The notes under the pieces: model-generated
What the model saw: the letters and a program-made list of their open reading frames with translations, nothing else
What the model was told of the DNA's origin: nothing
The model's database searches: none
Shown here: positions 25,130 to 33,039 of the stretch, in pieces
Layout of the letters: each line of letters opens with the position of its first letter
Position numbering within the stretch: the first letter of the stretch is position 1
Position numbers and translations under genes: made by a program
From: Bacteroidota bacterium
Lineage (GTDB): Bacteria; Bacteroidota; Bacteroidia; B-17B0; Aurantibacillaceae
DNA length: 64,000 bases
Direction of reading: 5' to 3'
NCBI GenBank assembly: GCA_016185125.1
Contig: JACPOC010000026.1
Coordinates: forward strand, 1 to 64,000

Positions 25130-26767
25130 TTATTTATAGATCAGCGGAAAAACATTCGCGGTTCCTTGCTTAAAAAAAGCGTCTTTTAAAACACAATTTT
25201 GATAAGCATTTTTAGATTCGAGTGAAGAATTTACCTTAAAGGTCTGCTTTTCATCAAACCAGGTCAAAAGCCGGATCTTAGACATATCCGTTTTAATTGC
25301 GTCTGTCATTTCTTTTATCCACTCTGCTTTGGTTTGGCCTGCTTCGCCGGGCTTCCGTTCGCGCGAGGCCGTTTCGCAAATAATTAAAGGCTTAGTAGGA
25401 AGCTGCTGTGTTAATATAAAATAATTTTCTATGCCCTCTTTCCTGAAAGATCTCCATAAAGTAGCTCCTTTCGAATCTCCCGCCCCATTGTAAATATCCA
25501 AGGCCACAAAATCAACGTAATCATTTCCGGGATAAGCGTCCATTATGTAATTCCAGCTTTCCTGAGGAACCGACATTGAATTCGGGCACCAAACAAATTT
25601 TACATTTGTAACTTTATTTTCTCTGAAGATATTGATGATATACCTAAATGCTTTAGCAACAAGCGCCGGGTCTTTATCATTTTTTACCGTGCACCAGGGA
25701 TACCAATCTCCATTAAATTCATGAAGAATGCGCACCAACACGGTTCCTTTTACTTCTTTTATTTGATGAGCCCAATAACCAAAAAACGAATCAAAATGGC
25801 CATCAACAATGCTGTACAAATTTGGCTGCTTGGCGCCGGGCTTTGCATTTACAAAGTGATCTTCAAGAGTGATCATGGGTACATAGCCATCCTTGATTAC
25901 TTTATTAATTCGCTCAATAGAAGGATAATGATTTTGCTGATTCCCGCCATCTACCGCAAATGATTGAAAGAAATGAACCACGCCCAATTTAGCGCCCTGA
26001 GGTTTAAAATGACTTTCAAAAGCTGTTGCTATATCCGAAAAATTAGCCGTGTTGCCTTCTATTGACCAGGCACCAATGGTGCAAAAATCATCTGCGGCTG
26101 CAGGCGGTGCGTCAAAAATAGTTTGCCCTGTAGGAAGTTTACCTTTTGAAAAAGAAATAAAGTCGAAATATAAAGTGTGTTTATCTGCTAAAAAATCTTT
26201 CTCAGTAAAAGTAATTATAAAGGTAAAGAGTTTGCCTTTTTTGTAACCTACATTAAATATTCCATCACCGGCCTGATTAGCATCTTTAAATTTGCTTAAA
26301 GGAATGGAGATGAGTTCCCATCCTTTTTTTGATTCAAGTGGAAGGGTATATGCCCAAGTGTCATCCATTTCCTTTGTGTACACCTGATCATTATTGTCAT
26401 CTTCCTGTAATTCTATTTTAATTTTTGAGTTTAGCCCATCCTGATAATTAATATAAAAATTAATATGATCCTGGTTTTGATCCAGTTCAAGATTAAGGCT
26501 AACACCTTTGCCCCAGCCTCCAAATTCACCTTTATAAGTTTCAATTTTAATGGCTTTGGTTCCGGCATAAGATTGTTTAACCGCGCCGGCATTAAATATT
26601 TTAGAATCAACTTCGGCTTTTACACTGCCAAAAGTAAAAATTCCGTTGCCTTTTATTTCTGAACTTCCATCGGAAAATCCTTCAAAGTCTTCCAGCAAAA
26701 ATTTTAATTGCGCTTTAACCGGATTAAAATTTGCCGACAATAAAAAAATATAAAATAATAACTTCAT
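25130..26767 (-). CDS. Secreted GH26-like glycoside hydrolase with N-terminal carbohydrate-binding module
   Basis: 545 residues, paralogue of the gene at 16952. Signal peptide (LLFYIFLLSANFNPVKAQ), a CBM-like beta-sandwich (LLEDFEGFSDGSS ... LYFDFISFSKG), then the GH26 barrel with acid/base Glu350 (VRILHEFNGDWYPWC) and nucleophile Glu465 (LIICETASRE). Unlike the paralogue it ends shortly after the barrel and has no T9SS tag, so it should remain periplasmic or use another route. It is last in a four-gene minus operon (receiver with membrane anchor, TPR protein, barrel protein, this enzyme), an arrangement suggesting coordinated handling of a beta-glycan at the envelope. Confidence 0.82.
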   Translation of the reverse strand: MKLLFYIFLLSANFNPVKAQLKFLLEDFEGFSDGSSEIKGNGIFTFGSVKAEVDSKIFNAGAVKQSYAGTKAIKIETYKGEFGGWGKGVSLNLELDQNQDHINFYINYQDGLNSKIKIELQEDDNNDQVYTKEMDDTWAYTLPLESKKGWELISIPLSKFKDANQAGDGIFNVGYKKGKLFTFIITFTEKDFLADKHTLYFDFISFSKGKLPTGQTIFDAPPAAADDFCTIGAWSIEGNTANFSDIATAFESHFKPQGAKLGVVHFFQSFAVDGGNQQNHYPSIERINKVIKDGYVPMITLEDHFVNAKPGAKQPNLYSIVDGHFDSFFGYWAHQIKEVKGTVLVRILHEFNGDWYPWCTVKNDKDPALVAKAFRYIINIFRENKVTNVKFVWCPNSMSVPQESWNYIMDAYPGNDYVDFVALDIYNGAGDSKGATLWRSFRKEGIENYFILTQQLPTKPLIICETASRERKPGEAGQTKAEWIKEMTDAIKTDMSKIRLLTWFDEKQTFKVNSSLESKNAYQNCVLKDAFFKQGTANVFPLIYK

Positions 26768-26812
26768 AAGTAAATAAAATAGTGCTTAAAAACGCAAAAA
26801 AAAAGTAATGCC

Positions 26813-27754
26813 TTACCAAATGTAGTTAAACACAAACTTAAAGTTTCCATCCAGGAATCCGTACTCAGGATATGCTGTTTTTTTACCCGGAAAACGGTTG
26901 ATGGCCCAATTGCCATAAGTAAGAGAAAACCGAAAAGATCGCCAGTCAAAATATCCAAATCCGTAAGAAAAATCCGGATCCCAGGGTAATTGCCTGTAAA
27001 CAGGATCGAAATAATAATATACGGCGCCTTCTATATAAATATTCCAAAATAAAGTAAAACGTCCGCTTATTCCGGCAGTGGGTTTTCCCTCATAATGCAC
27101 AACTTCATTTTCATCACGGTATCTGAACGCGTACCTGAAAAAGGGCACAAACTTTATGCTGGTTGTACTGTCTAATTTAATTTTTTTAGTTATACCGTCA
27201 GGAACATTGGCGTTAAAGGAAATAAAATAATAACCTTCGGTAAATTTTTGAGAAAATTGATTAATATTATCTGTGTATTTATTATTGATATAATTTTCGT
27301 AACCATAGTTAAAGCGGTAAGGCCTCCAATTATATCTTCCAATGGAATAAGCGTAATCTGCCACCCATCTGGCCGCGGCTTTTTTATTAAAATCAATATA
27401 AAAAGTTGTATTAAAGCTAAACTCTTCAAAAAAGCGGATGCGTGTAAAAATTCCCATTGCGCTGCGGTATTCGGCGCGGTTTTTAAATCCATCATTAATT
27501 AAAACTCTCTGAAAGTTATAGGAAAGGTTTCCGCTTATTCTATTTCTGCCTAATAAATATTTATCGTAATGAAATACATCACGAAAATCTTTCATGTCCT
27601 TAAATTTTTTAATGCGCTGCGTGCGCATGTAATATAAACCTCTTGGTGCCTCATCCACTATTATCTGACTGTAGGCGGTATTACTTATTATTACTAAACA
27701 TAAAAACCATAATTTATTTTTTAAAGAAAATTTACCCATAATGCTTGCCTTCAT
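26813..27754 (-). CDS. Outer-membrane beta-barrel protein, unknown
   Basis: 313 residues. Signal peptide (KLWFLCLVIISNTAYSQ); start could be the Met at 27739 instead. A conserved-looking N-terminal segment (GLYYMRTQRIKKFKDMKDF) is followed by about 12 aromatic-rich amphipathic strands and the end FKFVFNYIW. The strong Tyr/Phe/Arg pattern (YNWRPYRFNYGYENY) resembles barrels found in exopolysaccharide export loci. It sits between the TPR protein (17 bases upstream) and the GH26 enzyme (45 bases downstream), so a role as outer-membrane channel for a glycan is a reasonable inference, comparable to the DUF2490 barrel near the other GH26 gene. Confidence 0.68.
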   Translation of the reverse strand: MKASIMGKFSLKNKLWFLCLVIISNTAYSQIIVDEAPRGLYYMRTQRIKKFKDMKDFRDVFHYDKYLLGRNRISGNLSYNFQRVLINDGFKNRAEYRSAMGIFTRIRFFEEFSFNTTFYIDFNKKAAARWVADYAYSIGRYNWRPYRFNYGYENYINNKYTDNINQFSQKFTEGYYFISFNANVPDGITKKIKLDSTTSIKFVPFFRYAFRYRDENEVVHYEGKPTAGISGRFTLFWNIYIEGAVYYYFDPVYRQLPWDPDFSYGFGYFDWRSFRFSLTYGNWAINRFPGKKTAYPEYGFLDGNFKFVFNYIW

Positions 27755-27771
27755 AAATGTATTTAAATTGT

Positions 27772-29007
27772 TTATTTATTTTGTGCTTTTGAACCGCAAT
27801 GCTCTATCATATAATAATAAGCTTCGTCCGAACCAAATTTTACCGCTTGATTTAAATCTTCGCAACCGCCAGATTTATCACCCGTTTCATATTTTGCTAT
27901 GCCTCTTTTAAAATACGCCAATTCATAATCCGGCTTATATTCAATGGCCATGGAGTAATCGTCTATTTCACCTTTACGATCTTCCAGTTTATTTTTTATC
28001 TGCGCTCTTTCCACATAAGCTTGCGGCGAATCGCCTTTAAGCTCAATGCATTTGGAAAGATCTTCAAGGGCCGATTCATAATCTTTAAGATCATATTTTA
28101 ATTTACCGCGATTTAAATATGCAACGTAATTGGCAGGTTGCAAATTAATAGCCTGCGTGTAATCATCAAAAGCACCCTTCATATCATTTAACCGGACTTT
28201 GGAGTTTCCTCTGCGTAAAAAAATCTCACCGTCGGGTTTTATCTGACTGGCTTTACTAAAATCGTTCAGTGAATTGCGATAATCTTTAATATCGTAATAC
28301 AGCATACCTCTGTTAAAATAAGCATCGCCATAATCTTTATCTAAAGCTATTGCTTGATTATAATCTGTAATGGCTTGGGTAGTTTTACCCATGATAGAAT
28401 TTACAATTCCCCTGCTGTTATAAGCTTTTGGGTCGTCGGGTTTTAGGGCAATCACGCGGTCAATATCTTCAAGTTCGCCAATGTAATCGCCATTCATTCC
28501 TTTAAGAATACTTCTGTTAAAGTATGCATCTGCGTAACGCGGATTAAGCCTGATAGCCACATTAAAATTAGCCAAAGCGGCCTGTAGGTTTTGGAGCGAA
28601 GCCAAGGTAATTCCGCGGTTGTAATAAGCTTCATAAGACTCTTCCCAAGAAAGCTTTTTTAATTTAAGGGCATAATCATAATCTCTTAAAGCACTTTTAT
28701 AATCCAGCAATTTATTTTTAGCGAAGGCCCGATTTAAGTAGGCAAGCGCAAAGTTTGAATCCAACTTTAATGCTTTATTGAACCAACCGATGGCTTCTAC
28801 GTAATCTCCTGAATTATTTTTAGCTAATCCGTTAGCATAATAATTTAATACCAGTGAATCAGGAGGCTTTACCGGCGTTGTGTTTGTAACAACCGATTGG
28901 TAAGCGTTTACAGATATAACGGTTTCCGTATGAGTATTAGTATATCCATGGCTGAAATTTATATTAGCCAACAGTGATAATACAATTAATATGAACGTTT
29001 TTTTCAT
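27772..29007 (-). CDS. Secreted/periplasmic TPR-repeat protein
   Basis: 411 residues: signal peptide (FILIVLSLLANINFSHG), then about ten tetratricopeptide repeats from residue ~50 to the end (NYYANGLAKNNSGDYVEAIGWFNKAL, LAYLNRAFAKNKLLDYKSALRDYDYAL and so on), with the classic W/L/G/Y/A/F/A/P spacing and NRG/FNRG turns. TPR scaffolds in the periplasm commonly gather envelope assembly or export machines; here the partner genes are a barrel and a GH26 enzyme. It starts 3 bases after the stop of the membrane-anchored receiver gene, implying coupling. No enzymatic domain. Confidence 0.85.
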   Translation of the reverse strand: MKKTFILIVLSLLANINFSHGYTNTHTETVISVNAYQSVVTNTTPVKPPDSLVLNYYANGLAKNNSGDYVEAIGWFNKALKLDSNFALAYLNRAFAKNKLLDYKSALRDYDYALKLKKLSWEESYEAYYNRGITLASLQNLQAALANFNVAIRLNPRYADAYFNRSILKGMNGDYIGELEDIDRVIALKPDDPKAYNSRGIVNSIMGKTTQAITDYNQAIALDKDYGDAYFNRGMLYYDIKDYRNSLNDFSKASQIKPDGEIFLRRGNSKVRLNDMKGAFDDYTQAINLQPANYVAYLNRGKLKYDLKDYESALEDLSKCIELKGDSPQAYVERAQIKNKLEDRKGEIDDYSMAIEYKPDYELAYFKRGIAKYETGDKSGGCEDLNQAVKFGSDEAYYYMIEHCGSKAQNK

Positions 29008-29010
29008 TTA

Positions 29011-29505
29011 TTATTTATAATAATACACGCCCAGGGATAATATAAAAAGGATAAGAAAAAAATAGCCAAGCATTTTAAGAGAGGGTTTAACATTTTTAAT
29101 AAAAAAAGGCCGTTTAACGTTTTTGGCTCTAAGATGTGATTCCAATTTTTCAATTAAAGCCTCTGCCAAATTAGGTTCTTTAAAAAGATAATCGTTTGCC
29201 CCGGCATTCAAAAGTTTCGACGCCAAGTTCTCATTGCCCCTATCAAGTAAAATTATTATGTGTGTTTGTGGGTGCTCCTTTTTAATAGCCCGAATAGTGT
29301 CTGAACCGTTCATGATACCCGAAAGCGCATGATCAAGAATAATTACAGAAGGATCAATATCTAAATTTTTCAGGCATTCTTCTTCAGACTTAAAGACATG
29401 GAATTTGAAAACTATATCTGACGAAAAAATATAATCGAGCATTTTGACAAATAAATTATCATTTTCTACTACGAAAATGGACACCGGTTGTTGTATTGTA
29501 TTCAT
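29011..29505 (-). CDS. Membrane-anchored stand-alone receiver domain protein
   Basis: 164 residues. Response-regulator receiver: acidic pair (VVENDN, Glu14/Asp16), phosphoacceptor Asp58 (VIILDHALSG) and Lys109 (YLFKEP). The switch Thr/Ser after strand 4 is replaced by Leu/Asp (IIILLDRG), so signalling may be altered. After a basic linker (RAKNVKRPFFIKNVK) there is one C-terminal membrane helix (LGYFFLILFILSLGVYYY), leaving the receiver in the cytoplasm. No DNA-binding or enzymatic output domain. First gene of the TPR/barrel/GH26 operon, suggesting a phospho-switch acting on the envelope complex itself. A second protein of identical layout is at 42616. Confidence 0.8.
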   Translation of the reverse strand: MNTIQQPVSIFVVENDNLFVKMLDYIFSSDIVFKFHVFKSEEECLKNLDIDPSVIILDHALSGIMNGSDTIRAIKKEHPQTHIIILLDRGNENLASKLLNAGANDYLFKEPNLAEALIEKLESHLRAKNVKRPFFIKNVKPSLKMLGYFFLILFILSLGVYYYK

Positions 29506-29520
29506 GCTGTTTTAACAAAT

Positions 29521-29528
29521 CAAAATTA
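29521..29528 (-). promoter_or_regulatory. Candidate -7 box of the receiver/TPR/barrel/GH26 operon
   Basis: On the minus strand TAATTTTG (complement of 29521-29528) matches TAnnTTTG, 16 bases before the receiver start. No TTG at ideal -33 spacing, so moderate support. Confidence 0.35.
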
Positions 29529-29613
29529 ACAACCTTAAGGGGCAATTGCTTTTTTATTCGGTTAGTAAGGCTTTTAAATCGCTTAAACCTTATAATTAAT
29601 GCTTAGAAATAAA

Positions 29614-29646
29614 ATCTCCCGATAAAAAGTATATTTACCGGGAGAT
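29614..29646 (-). terminator. Terminator of the GH15 gene
   Basis: 8-bp stem ATCTCCCG / CGGGAGAT with a 17-base loop, 22 bases after the glucoamylase stop (minus strand), followed on that strand by TTTTATTT. Confidence 0.6.
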
Positions 29647-29667
29647 CTATCAATTTATAATCTTTTT

Positions 29668-32157
29668 TTAGGAAGGAAAAAACACTTTTATTTTATCGCG
29701 CTCAGGCTCTTCGCCCTCATGAGCCGCTTCTACTTTTTGGTTAGGATTTTTTTCTACGGTAAGCGAAAAGTTTTTATTTTCCCATGCTTGTGCATCATGC
29801 CAGTAAAATGTAAAACTTACTTCCTCATCATGATCCAACTTAGTGGTTTTCAAATCGGCATAATGAATCCCTAAGCCCGTATCAAGCGTTAATACTTCGG
29901 TGCTGGTAACCCAATTGTCTGAAGACCATTTAACTGTGGCGTGTGCCATGGTTTGAATTCGAAGAGTTTTGTTTTTAGGTACATGCTTGTATCTGCTGTT
30001 AAAATTCCAGATAAATACATTGGAGGTATTTTTTTCAACCAAATAACGTTGCTTTACTTGTTGAGGCATATCAAATACGTTTTTTCCTTTAATAGAACGA
30101 TATAATTTAATATACTCCGAGTGCGCCCAAGCAAGTGGCATTGCGCCTCCGGAAGGTTTACCAAAATATAATCCAAGTTCAGGAATATCATCCTGATCCC
30201 AAACTTGCTCAGGGAACATACCTGCTTCACCTGCGTAATTTTCTAAAGTTTTAAGAAGTTCTTCGGCATACTCAAAATTACCGGCTGCAACTTCGTAATG
30301 TCCGCGCTCGCCTGTTAATAATGGCCAAGGACGCCCAATACCCGTTCCGTTGTACGGTTGTCCGTCTGCTTTCTCTCCATAACCATCTCTGTTATAACGA
30401 TACCAAACAGGACCGAAAGTTGGATGATCCATTTTTAAAGTAGCATCAATAACTTTTATGGTATTTAATATTTTTGGATCATCAGCAGATCTTAAACCAA
30501 AACGTACAAGGGCTAAAGCATCAGGACTCACCATTTCGCTGGCAGGACAAATATTTTCTCCTTTAGGTCTATTTTGAATTGTAAGTAATCCGTTTCCGTT
30601 TTCTATATCAAAAGTTTCCTGTGCGTTAATCCTTACATAATAACCTTCTACACCAACAAACTTTGCAAGGTCAGAGCCTACCACGTAAGTCCAACGTTCG
30701 ATATTGGCATTCCATGAATCAGCGGTTTCGCGCAGAAATTCGGCTACTTGCGTTTCGTTATGCATTTCGGCATGATCGGCTGCAACAAGAAGTGCGGCAA
30801 TTTCAACGGCAAGTGTAAATGTTGAATAACCGGCATTTTCTTCCCAACGATCTTGATTGGTTATAGGACCATGAATAACAAGATAACTTGCCGCTTTACG
30901 CATCATTGGCCAAAAACGATTGAGGTCTTCGCGTGATAATTCAGTTTCGCGGTTTACCAAATCTACCAACATAATAGGCAAAGCTGTTTGATCCATTTGA
31001 ATACCGCTCCAGTAAGGCTCACCATCCAGCCACATATTTTGTGTCCAATGCCCGTCGCCTTCCTGTGTAACCATAAGGAAATTTAAAACACGACGTGCAT
31101 CATCAAAAGCACGAGCGGCTAATAAACCACCGGCTGTTTGCACCATATCGCGGGGCCACACCAAGTGATAACCTCCTAAATCATCATCGCCTTTATTAAA
31201 GCCCCAAGGGATTGAAAGACTGGCAATAATTCCGCCCGGATGCCGTTTTGATTCGTGTACGCGCAGCATGGTGGCGCTTACTTTAAATAGATTAAAGGGC
31301 GTGTTTTTTTTAGTAGTATCAATGGCATATAATTTTTTCTGCCATTTTTGCCACTCCATAATAAATTGCGTTTTAGCACTTTCAAAATTTTCGAAAATAC
31401 TGGCGCGCGCGCGTTGGCCGGCTTCTTCAGGGTTTCTTCCAAAACCTAAGGCCACCACAAAACTATTACCACTTATTTCTTCAAGATCAACTTCGGCAAT
31501 CAGGGCTACGTTACCATTTTCGGCACGTTTAAATTCCCACATCATATCTTTGTGTTGATGAAGATCTTGCCATCCATCGGAAGAGCCTACAAAACCAGCA
31601 GAACTTTTTTTCCATGGAATAGAACAAGCCAGTGCCAGGGATAAATGTCCGCGCTTTGCAAATAACATAGGCACTCCTTTGTAATCGCCTACCCAGGCTG
31701 TATTTCCTGCGCCCGAATTACCGAGATGCGGGGCAAGCAACATAAATAATTTAAAATCTTTACGCTTTTTATTGGTGGGAATAAATTGCACGCGTTGCAA
31801 TAAGGTATCGCGATATGGATCGGAAATTACTTCTTTTTCAATTCGGTAATAATGGTTATTACAGGAGTTGGTAATGTGGTATCCGGGAACATCTTTAGCA
31901 ATATGCTTAATGTTATGAGAGGTGTGTGTTTTTTCTTCGGAGAAAAAATCTTTACCGTTGGTTACTATAAAACTTAAATCGCGGGTACATGCCTGATCTA
32001 CCTGCGGGTAATAAATTTCATTTAAAATTCCTTGGCTAATGGAGTACCAAACTTTACTTTTTGCATTATATGAAGTTCCTACTCCACTTTTAGCGCTGGA
32101 GGTCCATCTGGCTTCAATTCCAGGCCAACCGAACGCAAACTCTTCTTTTCTGTACAT
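29668..32157 (-). CDS. GH15 glucoamylase-like glucan 1,4-alpha-glucosidase
   Basis: 829 residues without signal peptide, so cytoplasmic. An N-terminal super-beta-sandwich (from FGWPGIEARWTSSAKSGVGTSY) precedes the (alpha/alpha)6 barrel. GH15 landmarks: GGYHLVWPRDMVQTAGGLLA, the general acid region QDRWEENAGYS (about Glu439), and the general base in GERGHYE (about Glu617). A C-terminal beta domain follows (ATVKWSSDNWVTSTEV). Such bacterial enzymes release glucose from the non-reducing ends of alpha-glucans or dextran-like chains. It would complement the GH57/glycosyltransferase operon at 7-10 kb. 27 bases upstream is a secreted carbohydrate-binding-like protein in the same direction. Confidence 0.92.
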   Translation of the reverse strand: MYRKEEFAFGWPGIEARWTSSAKSGVGTSYNAKSKVWYSISQGILNEIYYPQVDQACTRDLSFIVTNGKDFFSEEKTHTSHNIKHIAKDVPGYHITNSCNNHYYRIEKEVISDPYRDTLLQRVQFIPTNKKRKDFKLFMLLAPHLGNSGAGNTAWVGDYKGVPMLFAKRGHLSLALACSIPWKKSSAGFVGSSDGWQDLHQHKDMMWEFKRAENGNVALIAEVDLEEISGNSFVVALGFGRNPEEAGQRARASIFENFESAKTQFIMEWQKWQKKLYAIDTTKKNTPFNLFKVSATMLRVHESKRHPGGIIASLSIPWGFNKGDDDLGGYHLVWPRDMVQTAGGLLAARAFDDARRVLNFLMVTQEGDGHWTQNMWLDGEPYWSGIQMDQTALPIMLVDLVNRETELSREDLNRFWPMMRKAASYLVIHGPITNQDRWEENAGYSTFTLAVEIAALLVAADHAEMHNETQVAEFLRETADSWNANIERWTYVVGSDLAKFVGVEGYYVRINAQETFDIENGNGLLTIQNRPKGENICPASEMVSPDALALVRFGLRSADDPKILNTIKVIDATLKMDHPTFGPVWYRYNRDGYGEKADGQPYNGTGIGRPWPLLTGERGHYEVAAGNFEYAEELLKTLENYAGEAGMFPEQVWDQDDIPELGLYFGKPSGGAMPLAWAHSEYIKLYRSIKGKNVFDMPQQVKQRYLVEKNTSNVFIWNFNSRYKHVPKNKTLRIQTMAHATVKWSSDNWVTSTEVLTLDTGLGIHYADLKTTKLDHDEEVSFTFYWHDAQAWENKNFSLTVEKNPNQKVEAAHEGEEPERDKIKVFFPS

Positions 32158-32184
32158 ATAGAATTGTGTAAATTTTTAATTTTA

Positions 32185-32892
32185 TTATTTCTTTTTAGCT
32201 CCCTTTTTTGTTCCTTTATTATGTTTGTCAGTAGGCTTTTTAGGATCCATTTCTTTTTTATCTTGAGGGTTTTCAGAGGCCAGAATGGGAGGGCCGCTAA
32301 GATCATCAAAGTAATAAGTATCTGAATTTGATGAGTTAGGATTAAATAATAAAACAAGTTGATCTATTTGAATAGCTGAAGTTTCACTTCCCTGAGGTAT
32401 TTGCGAAAATTTAAATTCAAGCTCTTCCCATTCGTTTGTTTTTGTGGTATAGGCTTGATATTGGCTATGTGTTCCGGCGGGATAATCGTTATTACCACGT
32501 TTGCTTCCTAATAAAATTTCTACCAAAGTTCCGGCAGGAGCCGCAGTATAAATCTTCATTTTTAATTTAGGTGGAATTCCCAGATAAGTAGCGTAAGCAT
32601 CTACACCGGTTAGTTTTTGAGGAATATTCATTTTAATATTCGCGAATTTTTTTGCTCCGTTGCGTACATATAAACCACATTTAGCAGAGGTGTTACCCGG
32701 GCCTACAGCAGGATTTTTGGCCATAGAATCAAGAACTCCCGTTCTTTCGCCGTAATTTAAAAAACGGTTTCCTTCAAAATCGTCATAAACTTGGTTAGGG
32801 GATTGGCTGTGTAAGGCAAAGCCTGAGAGAATAAAGGTGATGATAATTAAAGCGTATTTACTCATAACTAAACTGTTATTGGTAGCTTTCAT
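32185..32892 (-). CDS. Secreted carbohydrate-binding-like protein with basic tail (paralogue of 36641)
   Basis: 235 residues. Signal peptide (LIIITFILSGFALHSQ), then one beta-sandwich of ~170 residues starting VYDDFEGNRFLNYG and containing the conserved THSQYQAYTTKTNEWEELEFKFSQIP and TYYFDDLSGPP, typical of CBM-like or concanavalin-like secreted modules. A low-complexity basic tail follows (DKKEMDPKKPTDKHNKG). About half identical by eye to the protein at 36641; both begin with the same D-x-F-E-G element as the CBM part of the GH26 enzymes. Probably binds glycan at the cell surface or periplasm. Likely co-transcribed with the GH15 gene, though that enzyme is cytoplasmic. Confidence 0.7.
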   Translation of the reverse strand: MKATNNSLVMSKYALIIITFILSGFALHSQSPNQVYDDFEGNRFLNYGERTGVLDSMAKNPAVGPGNTSAKCGLYVRNGAKKFANIKMNIPQKLTGVDAYATYLGIPPKLKMKIYTAAPAGTLVEILLGSKRGNNDYPAGTHSQYQAYTTKTNEWEELEFKFSQIPQGSETSAIQIDQLVLLFNPNSSNSDTYYFDDLSGPPILASENPQDKKEMDPKKPTDKHNKGTKKGAKKK

Positions 32893-32930
32893 AATTTTTT
32901 AATAATTTATTTTTATATTAAAGTACATTG

Positions 32931-32938
32931 CAAAACTA
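32931..32938 (-). promoter_or_regulatory. Candidate -7 box of the CBM-like/GH15 operon
   Basis: On the minus strand TAGTTTTG (complement of 32931-32938) matches TAnnTTTG, 39 bases upstream of the start. The -33 element is not clear. Confidence 0.4.
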
Positions 32939-33039
32939 AAGAAGAAAGCTTAAAAACACCTAAGTATTCGGTAATGTGGGTAATTAAATAGCCCAAATAC
33001 ATAAAAAATGGTTTGTGAAAGGTGTTTTACGTCGCAAAA

